Source of the DNA: Comamonadaceae bacterium
GTDB taxonomy: Bacteria > Pseudomonadota > Gammaproteobacteria > Burkholderiales > Burkholderiaceae_C
Direction: 5' to 3'
NCBI GenBank assembly: GCA_027488215.1
Contig: JAIYCB010000002.1
Location: forward strand, 1-64,000
Length of the DNA stretch: 64,000 nt
Shown here piece by piece: positions 36,504-45,903 of this stretch (positions are counted from its first letter, which is position 1; each line of letters opens with the position of its first letter). The notes beneath the pieces are model-generated. The model was not told the origin of the DNA, ran no database searches, and saw only the letters and a program-made list of their open reading frames with translations. Position numbers and translations under genes: made by a program.

Positions 36504-37400
36504 TTGAAAATATTGCTTTTGGGCAAAAATGGCCAGGTCGGCTGGGAGCTGCAACGCAGCCTGGCCCCTATGGGCGAGGTGTTGGCCCTGGACCGACACA
36601 GTACCGACTTTTGTGGTGATTTGAGCCAGACCAAGCGACTGGCGCAAACGGTGCGCGACTGGCGCCCGGACGTGATCGTCAACGCCGCCGCCCACACGGC
36701 CGTGGACAAGGCCGAGTCTGAGCCCGACTTGGCCCGTTGCCTGAACGCGACCGCCCCCGCCGCGCTGGCGCAGGCGGCCGCCGAAATCGGTGCCTGGCTG
36801 GTGCATTACTCGACCGACTACGTGTTCAACGGCCTGGGAGTGCAGGCTTGGCAAGAGGACGATGCGACGGGCCCTCTCAGCGTGTATGGCCAGACCAAAC
36901 TCGAAGGCGAGCAAGCCATTGCCACCAGCGGTTGCAAGTACCTGATTTTTCGCACCAGCTGGGTCTATGCAGCGCGGGGCGGCAACTTTACCAAAACCAT
37001 GTTGCGCCTGGCCGCCGAGCGCGAACGCCTGACCGTGATCAATGACCAACATGGCGCGCCCACAGGCGCCGACTTGATCGCCGATGTGACGACCCATGCC
37101 ATTCGTCAAGTCATGGCCAACACAGCCCCGGATTTGACCGGCATCTACCACCTGGTCGCTGCGGGGGAAACCAGCTGGCACGGCTACGCCAGCCATGTGA
37201 TCGCCCAGGCCCGCACCTTGCAGCCTGCACAAGTCCTGAAAGTGAGCGAGATCGCACCTGTGCCCACGAGTGCGTTCCCGACGCCCGCCCGCAGACCCCT
37301 GAACTCGCGCCTGAGCACCCGCAAGCTGCAGCAAGCCTTTGGTCTGGTGTTGCCACCATGGCAGCAAGGCGTGGACCGCATGCTGCGCGAGATCCTCTGA
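36504..37400 (+). CDS. rfbD: dTDP-4-dehydrorhamnose reductase
   Basis: This enzyme reduces dTDP-4-keto-L-rhamnose to dTDP-L-rhamnose. The 298-residue extended SDR has the nucleotide-binding [33 protein letters not shown], the active-site region YSTDYVFNG and the YGQTKLEGE tyrosine/lysine pair. It lies downstream of rfbB across a 100-base gap filled by a palindromic element. rfbA and rfbC, which usually complete this group, are missing here; argB follows. Confidence 0.95.
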   Translation: MKILLLGKNGQVGWELQRSLAPMGEVLALDRHSTDFCGDLSQTKRLAQTVRDWRPDVIVNAAAHTAVDKAESEPDLARCLNATAPAALAQAAAEIGAWLVHYSTDYVFNGLGVQAWQEDDATGPLSVYGQTKLEGEQAIATSGCKYLIFRTSWVYAARGGNFTKTMLRLAAERERLTVINDQHGAPTGADLIADVTTHAIRQVMANTAPDLTGIYHLVAAGETSWHGYASHVIAQARTLQPAQVLKVSEIAPVPTSAFPTPARRPLNSRLSTRKLQQAFGLVLPPWQQGVDRMLREIL

Positions 37401-37467
37401 GCGATCACAGGCTTGCGGCACAATTCCCAGAATTTTTGAACCTTCTTTGACAAACTTGTTTCGCACC

Positions 37468-38367
37468 ATGACCGACACCACCATTGCAGCCCCCATGTCG
37501 CCCCAAGACCAGGCCCAGATCCTGGCGCAGGCCATGCCCTACATCCGCAAGTACCACGGCAAAACACTGGTCATCAAATACGGCGGCAATGCCATGACCG
37601 ACCCGGCCCTGCAGCAAGCTTTTGCCGAAGACGTGGTGCTGCTCAAACTGGTGGGCATGAATCCGGTGGTGGTGCACGGCGGCGGCCCACAGATCGAGAC
37701 GGCCCTGAAGCGTTTGGGTAAAACCGGCGAGTTCATTCAGGGCATGCGCGTGACCGATGCCGAAACCATGGAAGTGGTCGAGTGGGTCCTGGGCGGTGAA
37801 GTGCAGCAAGACATTGTCGGCATGATCAACCGCGCAGGCGGCAAAGCCGTGGGCCTCACGGGTCGTGATGGCGGCCTGATCCGCGCCAAAAAGCTGCGCC
37901 TGGTGGACAACCAAGACCCGAACAAAGAATACGATGTGGGCCAGGTCGGCGAGATCGAAAGCATCGACCCGTCCATTCTGCAATGCTTACAAGACGACGC
38001 CTTCATCCCGGTGGTCAGCCCCATCGGCTTTGGCGTGAACAATGAGAGCTACAACATCAATGCCGACGTGGTGGCCGCCAAATTGGCCACCGTGCTGCAG
38101 GCCGAAAAATTGCTCATGCTCACCAACATCCGTGGCGTGCTCGACAAAGAAGGCCAGCTCTTGACCGAGTTGACCCCCCACCGCATTGACGAGCTGTGTG
38201 CTGACGGCACCATCAGCGGCGGCATGATCCCCAAGATTGCCGGCGCACTGGATGCCGCCAAGAGCGGTGTGAATGCGGTGCACATCATCGACGGCCGCGT
38301 GCCCCACGCCATGCTGCTCGAGGTGCTGTCCGAACAGGCTTTTGGCACCATGATCAAGAGCCGCTAA
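37468..38367 (+). CDS. argB: Acetylglutamate kinase
   Basis: This enzyme performs the second step of arginine synthesis, phosphorylating N-acetylglutamate. The 299-residue amino-acid kinase fold has VIKYGGNAM (phosphate loop), VVHGGGPQI (substrate loop), [15 protein letters not shown] and [18 protein letters not shown]. The N-terminal helix typical of arginine-inhibited hexameric forms is present ([13 protein letters not shown]). The open frame extends upstream into rfbD, but the family start is [14 protein letters not shown] at 37468. slmA follows 49 bases later. Confidence 0.96.
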   Translation: MTDTTIAAPMSPQDQAQILAQAMPYIRKYHGKTLVIKYGGNAMTDPALQQAFAEDVVLLKLVGMNPVVVHGGGPQIETALKRLGKTGEFIQGMRVTDAETMEVVEWVLGGEVQQDIVGMINRAGGKAVGLTGRDGGLIRAKKLRLVDNQDPNKEYDVGQVGEIESIDPSILQCLQDDAFIPVVSPIGFGVNNESYNINADVVAAKLATVLQAEKLLMLTNIRGVLDKEGQLLTELTPHRIDELCADGTISGGMIPKIAGALDAAKSGVNAVHIIDGRVPHAMLLEVLSEQAFGTMIKSR

Positions 38368-38416
38368 AGGCTCGGGTTTTGTCTGCTGAGGCGATTTAAT
38401 CAAAAAAGGGGGCGAG

Positions 38417-39040
38417 ATGTCAGACCAGAATCCATCAAGCGAGCGGTTTACAGACGAAGATGCCGCGCCGGCACGCAAGCGCCCACGCCCCGGTGAGCGG
38501 CGCTTGCAGATTCTGCAGACCCTGGCCTCCATGCTGGAGCAACCGGGCGCCGAGCGCGTGACCACCGCCAGCCTGGCCGCCAAGATCGGTGTGAGCGAAG
38601 CGGCCCTGTATCGACACTTTGCCAGCAAGGCGCAAATGTTTGAAGGGTTGATTGATTTTGTCGACCAGTCCGTTGTGGGCCTGATTCGTCAGGTCACCGA
38701 CCGTGAGCCGGCTGGCCCGCAGCAAGCCGGCCGCATCGTCGCGCTGCTGCTGCAGTTTGCCGAAAAAAATCCCGGCATGTGCCGCGTCATGACCGGCGAC
38801 GCGTTGGTGCTGGAGCACGAGCGCCTGCAAGATCGCATCAACTTGCTGTTTGACAAGATCGAATCGCAACTGCGCCAATCCCTCAAAGGCACCGAGTCCG
38901 CCACCCCAACGGCCGACGCGCAGTTGGTGGCTTCTGTCTTGGTGGCTTTCATGCAAGGGCGTTTGCAGCGCTTTGCCCGCTCGGGTTTCAAGCGCTTGCC
39001 GACCGAGCATTTGCAGGCGGCTTTGGGGCGGATGCTGTAA
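38417..39040 (+). CDS. slmA: Nucleoid occlusion factor SlmA
   Basis: This 207-residue TetR-fold protein has a basic, proline-rich start, a helix-turn-helix (RITTAxLAxxxGVSEAALYRHF equivalent at about residues 47-75: RVTTASLAAKIGVSEAALYRHF), and the SlmA-type C-terminal domain (FAEKNPGMCRVMTGDALVLEHERLQDRINLLFDKIESQLRQSL). SlmA binds specific chromosomal sites and blocks FtsZ ring assembly over the nucleoid. A generic TetR regulator is less likely given the full-length resemblance. It converges with the ManD-type gene, three bases away. Confidence 0.88.
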   Translation: MSDQNPSSERFTDEDAAPARKRPRPGERRLQILQTLASMLEQPGAERVTTASLAAKIGVSEAALYRHFASKAQMFEGLIDFVDQSVVGLIRQVTDREPAGPQQAGRIVALLLQFAEKNPGMCRVMTGDALVLEHERLQDRINLLFDKIESQLRQSLKGTESATPTADAQLVASVLVAFMQGRLQRFARSGFKRLPTEHLQAALGRML

Positions 39041-39043
39041 TCC

Positions 39044-40255
39044 TCACCAACTCCACAGCGTCCCATCGTGCTGCAGCCGGTTGACCGGCAGATAAGCCCT
39101 TTGGTACGGGTACTTGGCGGCCAGCTTCTCGTCGATGTCCACGCCGTGGCCGGGTGACTCGCCGCAATACATCATGCCGCGCTCGAAGCGGTAATCGTGT
39201 GGGAAGACCGAGAGCATTTCTTCGCTGTGGGGCATGAACTCTTGCACGCCAAAGTTGGGCACCCAGGTGTCAAAGTGCAGTGCCGCGCCCATGCACACGG
39301 GCGACAGGTCGGTCGCGCCGTGGCAGCCGGTGCGCACCTGGTACAGGCTGGCCAGGTCGGCGATGCGCCTCAGGTGCGTGATGCCGCCTGCGTGGACCAC
39401 GGTGGTGCGGATGTAGTCGATCAGCTGTTTTTCGATCAACGCCTTGCAGTCCCAGATGCTGTTGAAAATCTCGCCCACCGCGATCGGCGTGGTGGTGTGG
39501 TGGCGTATCCATTGAAACGCGTCCTGGTTCTCGGCCGGGGTCGGGTCTTCCATCCAGAACATGCGCACGGGCTCTAGCGCTTTGCCCAGTTGCCCCGCCT
39601 CGATCGGCGTCAGGCGGTGGTGCACGTCGTGCAGCAAGTGGATGTCGGAGCCCACGGCTTCCCGCACGGCTTCAAACAGGCCGGGGGTGTGGTGCAAATA
39701 CTTTTCGGTGCTCCAGTCGTGTTCACTCGGCAAGTTGCCGTCGGCGGGCTCGTACATGCGCTTGCTGCCGCTCACACCATAGACCTTGTTCAGACCCGGC
39801 ACACCGCTTTGGGCGCGGATGGCCAGGTAGCCTTCTTCCTTGTGGCGCAAGACTTCGTCCACCGTTTCGGCCGTGTCGCGGCCGTTGGCGTGGCCGTAGA
39901 CCATCACGCCGGTGCGGCTGCGCCCGCCCAGCAGCTGGTACAGCGGCATGTTCGCCACCTTGGCCTTGATGTCCCACAGGGCGGTATCCACGGCGGCAAT
40001 GGCGCTCATGGTCACCGGGCCACGCCGCCAGTACGCGCCTTTGTAGAGGTATTGCCAGATGTCCTCAATCTGCTGAGGGTCGCGCCCGATCAGGCAGGGC
40101 AGAACATGGTCTTCGAGGTAGCTGACCACGGCCAGTTCTCGGCCGTTGAGCGTGGCGTCGCCGATGCCGTACACGCCCTGGTCGGTCTCGATCTTGAGGG
40201 TCACGAAGTTGCGGCCGGGGCTGCAGACGATGACGCGGGCGGTGGTGATTTTCAT
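39044..40255 (-). CDS. D-mannonate dehydratase-family enzyme (ManD/RspA type)
   Basis: This 403-residue enolase-superfamily enzyme belongs to the mannonate dehydratase subgroup. Its N-terminal capping domain starts [24 protein letters not shown], and the barrel holds [12 protein letters not shown] (metal ligand), [18 protein letters not shown], and [29 protein letters not shown]. Members dehydrate D-mannonate, or D-gluconate slowly, to 2-keto-3-deoxygluconate. It lies three bases after the UxuB-type reductase gene, whose product would be mannonate, which supports the D-mannonate assignment. It is the last gene of the minus-strand sugar-acid operon. Confidence 0.88.
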   Translation of the reverse strand: MKITTARVIVCSPGRNFVTLKIETDQGVYGIGDATLNGRELAVVSYLEDHVLPCLIGRDPQQIEDIWQYLYKGAYWRRGPVTMSAIAAVDTALWDIKAKVANMPLYQLLGGRSRTGVMVYGHANGRDTAETVDEVLRHKEEGYLAIRAQSGVPGLNKVYGVSGSKRMYEPADGNLPSEHDWSTEKYLHHTPGLFEAVREAVGSDIHLLHDVHHRLTPIEAGQLGKALEPVRMFWMEDPTPAENQDAFQWIRHHTTTPIAVGEIFNSIWDCKALIEKQLIDYIRTTVVHAGGITHLRRIADLASLYQVRTGCHGATDLSPVCMGAALHFDTWVPNFGVQEFMPHSEEMLSVFPHDYRFERGMMYCGESPGHGVDIDEKLAAKYPYQRAYLPVNRLQHDGTLWSW

Positions 40256-40258
40256 GGT

Positions 40259-41656
40259 TCAGGCCTTGGTCAGTTGCTGGACGGCGTGGCCCACACCGTG
40301 CTGCAAGATGTGTTGGTGCCAGTACGTGACGCGGGCGATCCAGGCGGCGTGTTGGGGCAGGGCGCTGCCCCAAAGGTCGTCGCGGGCCAGCAGGGCGCGC
40401 ACACAGGCTTCGGGGGCGGTGCGTTGGGCAGCACCCATTGCCATCAGGCTCTCGGCTTGCGGGTCGTTCAGTGCGTAGGCTTGTCCTTGCTCGTCCACGC
40501 CCAGCGTGTAGCGCACAAACACGGCAGCAGCCAAGGCGTGGTGTTCAAACGAAGCGCCTTGGGCGATCTGTCCCAGCACCGAAGGTGGCCAGCGCTGCGG
40601 GATTTTTTGCGAGCTGTCGGTGGCGATCTGGTGCACGCTGTGCTTCAAGTACGGATTTCCAAAGCGGGCGATCAGCGCGTCGCGGTAGTCGGCCCAGTCG
40701 CTGCGGGCAAGGTGCGGCGCGACTTCGCGGCTCATCAAGCGGTGCACAAATTCACGGATGTGCGGCTCACCGATGCAGCTGGCGATGTAAGGCCTGCCGG
40801 TGATCGCCCCCATGAGCGCCATGGCCGAGTGGCTGCCGTTGAGCATGCGCAACTTGGCTTCCTCGTAACTGTGCACATCGCCTGTCACGCGCACACCGGC
40901 GCTTTGCAAGAGGGCGGCGTCAGTCGGGTCGGCAAAGCGGTCTTCGACCACCCATTCCCAGAAGCCTTCAGTGCTCAGGGCGCAGTTGTCTGTCTGACCC
41001 AGCGCCTTTTGGGCTGCGGCCATGATTTCGGGCGTGGCGGCAGGAACGATGCGGTCGACCATGCTGCACGGAAAGGCGCAGTGGGCGTCCAGCCAAGTTA
41101 TAACCTCGGTGTCATGTGCAGTGGCTGCGGCTTTGACCAAGGCCTGCAGCTTCTGGCCGTTGCCTTGCAGGTTGTCGCACGATGCCATGGTGATGCCCGG
41201 CAAGCCGGCTTGTTGGCGCAGGCGCAAGCCGTCCAGCAGCAGTTGCGCCAGGGCCGGTGTGTAGCCTTTTTCTGTCACGGTGAGCGTGACCCAGCGGGTA
41301 CTGGGGGCGGCGATGGCTTGCACCACGGCATCGCGCTCGGTGGTGGTCACGCTGGTGCGCCAGAGGGCCCCTGGCACTTGCCACTTCACACCTTGCCCGT
41401 CGGCAATGCGCACAGCGTACAAACCGTCTTGAGCTTGGAGTTGGTTGACCAAGTCAGGCCGTGTCATGCCCACGCCGTGGATGCCCCAGCGCGTGTCGCC
41501 ACCGGCCAGCAGCTGGTCGAACACCATGGCCTGGTGCGCCCGGTGAAAAGCACCCAGCCCCAGGTGCACCACGCCAGGGGCGTGGGTCGTTCGGTCATAC
41601 GCAGGGATATGGACGGACTCGGGCAGGGCGCGGAGCGTGGCAGCAGACAGGGTCAT
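40259..41656 (-). CDS. Mannitol dehydrogenase-family hexuronate reductase (UxuB-like)
   Basis: This 465-residue long-chain polyol dehydrogenase has an N-terminal NAD-binding motif VVHLGLGAFHRAHQAMVFDQL (about residues 29-49) and the family segments DNLQGNG and FWEWVVEDRFADPT. UxuB/fructuronate reductase interconverts D-fructuronate and D-mannonate; UxaB-type or polyol substrates are possible alternatives. The reading frame is open upstream, but a start at 41656 gives the usual length and leaves a 49-base gap from the Ldh-family gene. It works logically with the ManD-type gene that follows. Confidence 0.88.
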   Translation of the reverse strand: MTLSAATLRALPESVHIPAYDRTTHAPGVVHLGLGAFHRAHQAMVFDQLLAGGDTRWGIHGVGMTRPDLVNQLQAQDGLYAVRIADGQGVKWQVPGALWRTSVTTTERDAVVQAIAAPSTRWVTLTVTEKGYTPALAQLLLDGLRLRQQAGLPGITMASCDNLQGNGQKLQALVKAAATAHDTEVITWLDAHCAFPCSMVDRIVPAATPEIMAAAQKALGQTDNCALSTEGFWEWVVEDRFADPTDAALLQSAGVRVTGDVHSYEEAKLRMLNGSHSAMALMGAITGRPYIASCIGEPHIREFVHRLMSREVAPHLARSDWADYRDALIARFGNPYLKHSVHQIATDSSQKIPQRWPPSVLGQIAQGASFEHHALAAAVFVRYTLGVDEQGQAYALNDPQAESLMAMGAAQRTAPEACVRALLARDDLWGSALPQHAAWIARVTYWHQHILQHGVGHAVQQLTKA

Positions 41657-41705
41657 GGTGTGAGATGTAAAGGCATTGAACAGTGGACATGGAGCCCAGC
41701 GATGT

Positions 41706-42758
41706 TCAGCGCTTTTGGAGTTTTTGCTCGGACGCTTCGATCTCGGCCCAGGTGGCGTCGTCGATCCAAATGCCGTTTTGTTCGCGGTCCGCGCGTGCCG
41801 TGCGTTCGGGCTCGCCCGCCAGCTTGACGCCATCGCTGCCGGGCGCATCGGGGCTTTGGCGTAGCCAGTCGGCAAAAGCCAGAGCTTCTTGTTCAAACAT
41901 GGCTTGTGTGCCCAAGCGCACCGGGTCGATCAGCATGGTCAGCATGCCGTTGAGCACCGCCCGTTGGTGGTCGGCTTCGCGGTGCCAGGTTCCGCTGCCG
42001 GTCAGCGCACCGCCCAACAGTTCGCAGGCCATGGCCATGCCAAAGCCCTTGTGGTCGCCAAAGGTCATGAGCGCACCAAACAAACCGTTGGACTGCGGCA
42101 CCACCACCACGCCAGGATCGGTGGTGGGGTGGCCGTGTTCGTCGATCAAATAGCCGGGCGGCACTTGCTCGCCCTTGTTGTGGGCCACGCGCATCTTGCC
42201 TTGCGCCACGCGGCTGGTGGCAAAGTCGAGCACAAAAGGCGAACGGCTTCCCATGGGTACACCGATGCAGCATGGGTTGGTGCCAAAGCGCCCATCGCCA
42301 CCGCCAAAGGGCGCGACAACGGGGCGCGAGAGCACGTTGACAAAATGCACCGACACCAGGCCTTGCGCCACGGCCATCTCGGCAAAGTGGCCGATGCGGC
42401 CCAGGTGGTGCGAGCGGCTCAGGGCCACGGTGCACACGCCGTGCTGCTTGGCGCGCTCGATGCCCATCTGCATGGCTTGCACGCCAGTGATCTGGCCGTA
42501 GCCGCGCTGGCCGTCAAGGTTGAGCAGCGGTCCGGTATCAAGCAAGACCTTGACGCCGGTGTTGGGTGACAGGCCCCCTTCAAGCACCGCGTCCACATAG
42601 CGTGGCACCATGCCCACGCCATGCGAGTCGTGCCCGCTCAGGTTGGCCATGACCAGGTTATCGGCCACTTGCGCGGCCTCGGCATGCGCGCTGCCTGCCA
42701 GTTCAATGATCCGGGCGACTTTGGTGCGCAGCTCAGATGCTGAGATGGTGTAGCTCAT
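41706..42758 (-). CDS. Ldh-family (malate/L-sulfolactate type) dehydrogenase
   Basis: This 350-residue NAD(P)-dependent oxidoreductase belongs to the Ldh_2/YlbC/YiaK family, unrelated to classical lactate dehydrogenase. Recognisable segments are HGVGMVPRYV, VALSRSHHLGRIGHFAEMAV (catalytic histidine), GGGDGRFGTNPCCIGVP and SNGLFGALMTFGDHKGFGMAMACELLGG. Members reduce 2-keto acids such as diketogulonate, ureidoglycolate or sulfopyruvate. Its place among uronate genes suggests a keto-sugar-acid substrate. Upstream, 156 bases containing a palindromic element separate it from the UxaA-type gene. Confidence 0.9.
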   Translation of the reverse strand: MSYTISASELRTKVARIIELAGSAHAEAAQVADNLVMANLSGHDSHGVGMVPRYVDAVLEGGLSPNTGVKVLLDTGPLLNLDGQRGYGQITGVQAMQMGIERAKQHGVCTVALSRSHHLGRIGHFAEMAVAQGLVSVHFVNVLSRPVVAPFGGGDGRFGTNPCCIGVPMGSRSPFVLDFATSRVAQGKMRVAHNKGEQVPPGYLIDEHGHPTTDPGVVVVPQSNGLFGALMTFGDHKGFGMAMACELLGGALTGSGTWHREADHQRAVLNGMLTMLIDPVRLGTQAMFEQEALAFADWLRQSPDAPGSDGVKLAGEPERTARADREQNGIWIDDATWAEIEASEQKLQKR

Positions 42759-42782
42759 GTGCTTGATATCCGTAGAAGAATG

Positions 42783-42872
42783 CCGTCATCGCGAGAAGCG
42801 CAGCAACGTGGCGATCCACCCATGCAAGGTACTTTGCATTCATGGATGGCTTCACTGCGTTCGCCATGACGG
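42783..42872. repeat. GTCATNGCGAG palindromic element between operon genes (copy D)
   Basis: This 90-base inverted repeat has outer ends CCGTCATCGCGA and TCGCCATGACGG. The left unit folds through ATCGC/GCGAT and the right unit through ATGGC/GCCAT. It lies inside the minus-strand sugar-acid operon between the uxaA-like and Ldh-family genes, so it would be transcribed and could act on mRNA processing or relative expression. Confidence 0.82.
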
Positions 42873-42914
42873 TAGGATGGTTGGGTGGTTTTGCCTGGAG
42901 ACAGAGTCGGTGTG

Positions 42915-44441
42915 TTACATGACCGCGCCGACTTGCCACGGCACGAATTCGTTTTGGCCGTAGCCGTGGCGTTCGCTCTTGGTGGGTTCGCCTGACGCCG
43001 CCGCCAAAATCATCTCGAAAATCCGCTGGCCCATCTCGGCGATACTCACGCCACCGTCGACGATCTCACCGCAGTTCAGGTCCATGTCTTCTTCCTGCTT
43101 TTTCCAGAGCGCCGTGTTGGTCGAGAACTTCAGGCTGGGCGAGGGCGCGCAGCCATAAGCACTGCCGCGTCCGGTGGTGAAGCAAATCAGGTTGGCCCCA
43201 CCCGCCACCTGGCCCGTGGCGCTCACCGGGTCGTAACCCGGCGTGTCCATGTAGACAAAGCCTTTGGCCGTGACGGGCTCGGCGTATTCGTACACCGCTT
43301 GCAGGTTGCTGGTGCCGCCTTTGGCCACCGCGCCTAAAGATTTTTCGAGGATGGTGGTCAAGCCGCCCGCTTTATTCCCGGGGGAGGGGTTGTTGTTCAT
43401 CTCGCCGCCGTTGATGGCGGTGTAGTTTTCCCACCAGCGGATGCGCTCGACCAGTTTGTGCGCCACCTCGGGCTTGACGGCACGGCGCGTAAGCAAATGC
43501 TCGGCGCCATAAATTTCGGGGGTCTCGCTCAGAATGGCCGTGCCACCGTGCTGCACCAGCAGATCCACTGCCGCACCCAGCGCCGGGTTGGCGCTGATGC
43601 CTGAATAGCCGTCAGACCCGCCGCACTGCAAGCCCACCGTGATGTGCTCGGCGCTGCAAGGCTCGCGTTTGATCGCGTTGGCACGGGGCAGCATTTCTTC
43701 GATCAAGGCAATGCCCTTTTCGACTGTGAGGCGCGTGCCGCCCGTGTCCTGGATGTTGAAGACTTTGAGTGTGTCGCCCTCACGCAGGCTGCTGTGCGCC
43801 AGCCAGGTGTTGAGTTGGTTGGACTCGCAGCCCAGGCCCACCACCACCACACCCCAGAAGTTGGCGTGCGTGGCATAGCCGGCCAGCGTGCGTTCGAGCA
43901 ACTGGATGCCCATGCCTTCGGTGTCCATGCCGCAGCCGGTGCCGTGGGTGAGAGCCACCACACCGTCCACGTTCGGAAAATTGGCCAGCGCAGCGGGGTT
44001 GTTTCGCTTGGAAAAATGGTCGGCAATGGCGCGTGCGGCGGTGGCCGAGCAGTTCACGCTGGACAGCACGCCGATGTAGTTGCGTGTGGCCACACGGCCG
44101 TCGCTGCGCTTGTAGCCCATGAAGCTGGCTTGCTTGCGGGCAGGCTCGGGCTTGACGTCTTGACCAATGGCGTAGTCGCGTTCGAAGTTGCCTTTTTCAG
44201 CGCCCATGTTCAGGTTGTGCGTGTGCACATGCTCGCCGGGTGCAATGGCCTGCGAGGCAAAGCCAATGATCTGGTTGTAGCGGCGCACCGGCTCGCCCAC
44301 GGCGATGGCGCGGGTGGCGATTTTATGACCAGGCGGCACCAGGCCGCGCACGGCCACGCCGTCCACGGTGCTGCCACTCATGAGTTGGGCACGGGCTATG
44401 ACGACATCGTCGGAGGGGTGAAGGCGGATGAAGGTGCTCAT
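42915..44441 (-). CDS. Altronate/galactarate dehydratase-family enzyme (UxaA-like)
   Basis: This 508-residue protein has an N-terminal SAF domain (about residues 1-95, MSTFIRLHPSDDVVIARA to VHTHNLNM) fused to the catalytic UxaA/GarD domain. It includes MGYKRSDGRVATRNYIGVLSSVNCSATAARAIADHF, HGTGCGM, CGGSDGYSGISANPALG and FTTGRGSAYGCAPSPSLKFSTN. UxaA dehydrates D-altronate to 2-keto-3-deoxygluconate with Fe2+; GarD acts on galactarate. The fused SAF form is closer to UxaA. It lies nine bases after the TRAP permease gene. Confidence 0.9.
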   Translation of the reverse strand: MSTFIRLHPSDDVVIARAQLMSGSTVDGVAVRGLVPPGHKIATRAIAVGEPVRRYNQIIGFASQAIAPGEHVHTHNLNMGAEKGNFERDYAIGQDVKPEPARKQASFMGYKRSDGRVATRNYIGVLSSVNCSATAARAIADHFSKRNNPAALANFPNVDGVVALTHGTGCGMDTEGMGIQLLERTLAGYATHANFWGVVVVGLGCESNQLNTWLAHSSLREGDTLKVFNIQDTGGTRLTVEKGIALIEEMLPRANAIKREPCSAEHITVGLQCGGSDGYSGISANPALGAAVDLLVQHGGTAILSETPEIYGAEHLLTRRAVKPEVAHKLVERIRWWENYTAINGGEMNNNPSPGNKAGGLTTILEKSLGAVAKGGTSNLQAVYEYAEPVTAKGFVYMDTPGYDPVSATGQVAGGANLICFTTGRGSAYGCAPSPSLKFSTNTALWKKQEEDMDLNCGEIVDGGVSIAEMGQRIFEMILAAASGEPTKSERHGYGQNEFVPWQVGAVM

Positions 44442-44450
44442 GTCAATGGC

Positions 44451-45845
44451 TCAATAAAATTGTTTGGGCAACCACAGCACCAAGCTGGGCATGTAGGTGA
44501 TCACTGCCAGACTGCCCAGCAAGGGGAACAGCCACGGCAAGATGGCCATGGTGGTGCGCTCGACACTGAGCTTGGCCACCCGCGCCAACACAAACAGCAC
44601 CATGCCCATGGGTGGATGCAGCAAACCGATCATCAGGTTGAGCACCATGATCAGGCCAAAGTGCACCAGGTCAATGCCCAGTTGCGAAGCGATGGGCACC
44701 AGGATAGGCACCAGGATGGTGATGGCAGCAGTGGGCTCAAGGAAGCAGCCGACAAACAGCATCAAGGCATTGGCCAGCAACAAAAACACCCAAGGCTCTT
44801 GGGTGAAGCCCAGCACCCAGCTGGAGATGGCCGAGGTCACGCCCGTGGCCGTGAGCATCCAGCCAAAAATGCTGGCCGCGGCCACAATGAACAGCACGGT
44901 GGCGGTGGTCTCGACGGTGTCCAGGCAGATCTTGACGAACATCTTGAAGTTGAGTGTGCGGTACCAAAAGAAGCCCAACACAATGGCCCACACGCAGGCC
45001 GCGATCGCGCCTTCGGTGGGGGTGAAAACACCGGTGGTCATGCCGCCAATCAAGATGACCGGGGTCATGATGGGCAAAACGGCTTGAAAACGAAACACCT
45101 TGTCTGCGATGAACAGGACGATGAGCGCGCCAATCACCGTGGGTTGGGGTGGCAGCCCCCACTCTTTGACCAACCACCACAAAGCTGTGGGCCAGCCAAT
45201 CACCACCAGTGTCTCGACCAGGGCCTTGATCACGCGGGGCAACTCAAAGCGGATGTCGCTGCCCCAGCCGTTTTTGTGCGCGAAATAAGCCACCGTCAGC
45301 ATCATCAACAGGGCCATCAAAATGCCTGGCAAGATGCCGGCCAAAAACAGCGCACCGACCGAAACGTTGGCCATCATGCCGTAGATCACAAAGGGCAAGC
45401 TGGGCGGGATGATGGGGCCCAGCGTGGCCGAAGCGGCGGTGACGCCCACCGCAAACTCGGTGCTGTAGCCATGGTCTTTCATGGCTTTGATCTCGATGGT
45501 ACCCAAGCCTGCTGCGTCGGCAATGGCCGTGCCGCTCATGCCCGCAAACACGACCGATCCGACCACGTTGACGTGGCCGAGACCACCCTTGAGCCAGCCC
45601 ACCAAGGCCAGCGCGTAGTTGTAGATGCGGTTGGTGATGCCTGCGTTGTTCATCAGGTTGCCGGCCAGGATGAAAAAGGGCACGGCCAGCAGCGGAAAGC
45701 TGTCAATGCCTGAGACCATGCGGTGGATCACCACAAAGGGCGGGGAGCTTTGTGCAAAAAACAGGTAGATGAGCGAAGCGCCGGCCATGGCGATCGCGAC
45801 AGGAATGCCGCCACTCATGAGCAGCAAAAAAATGATCTTCAGCAT
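44451..45845 (-). CDS. TRAP transporter large permease (DctM type)
   Basis: This 464-residue inner-membrane protein with about 12 hydrophobic segments drives sodium- or proton-coupled uptake of organic acids. Family markers are PLLAVPFFILAGNLMNNAGIT, VVGSVVFAGMSGTAIADAAGLGTIEIKAMKDHGY and ATLGPIIPPSLPFVIYGMMANVSVGALFLAGILPG. Length is slightly above the usual 430. It follows the small permease by 58 bases. Confidence 0.95.
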   Translation of the reverse strand: MLKIIFLLLMSGGIPVAIAMAGASLIYLFFAQSSPPFVVIHRMVSGIDSFPLLAVPFFILAGNLMNNAGITNRIYNYALALVGWLKGGLGHVNVVGSVVFAGMSGTAIADAAGLGTIEIKAMKDHGYSTEFAVGVTAASATLGPIIPPSLPFVIYGMMANVSVGALFLAGILPGILMALLMMLTVAYFAHKNGWGSDIRFELPRVIKALVETLVVIGWPTALWWLVKEWGLPPQPTVIGALIVLFIADKVFRFQAVLPIMTPVILIGGMTTGVFTPTEGAIAACVWAIVLGFFWYRTLNFKMFVKICLDTVETTATVLFIVAAASIFGWMLTATGVTSAISSWVLGFTQEPWVFLLLANALMLFVGCFLEPTAAITILVPILVPIASQLGIDLVHFGLIMVLNLMIGLLHPPMGMVLFVLARVAKLSVERTTMAILPWLFPLLGSLAVITYMPSLVLWLPKQFY

Positions 45846-45903
45846 GTTGGAGCTTTCGGTCGAGACAAGTCTTGTGACAAGGGTGAAGCTGCGCGAGGGC
45901 TGT

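Noticed and set aside
39590..41827. Plus-strand open frame of about 745 codons opposite the ManD- and UxuB-type genes
   Set aside because: No domain or signal is recognisable; it spans two established genes on the minus strand.
43644..45713. Plus-strand open frame of about 689 codons opposite the uxaA- and dctM-like genes
   Set aside because: It is a histidine/glutamine-rich shadow translation crossing the boundary of two well-supported genes on the other strand.
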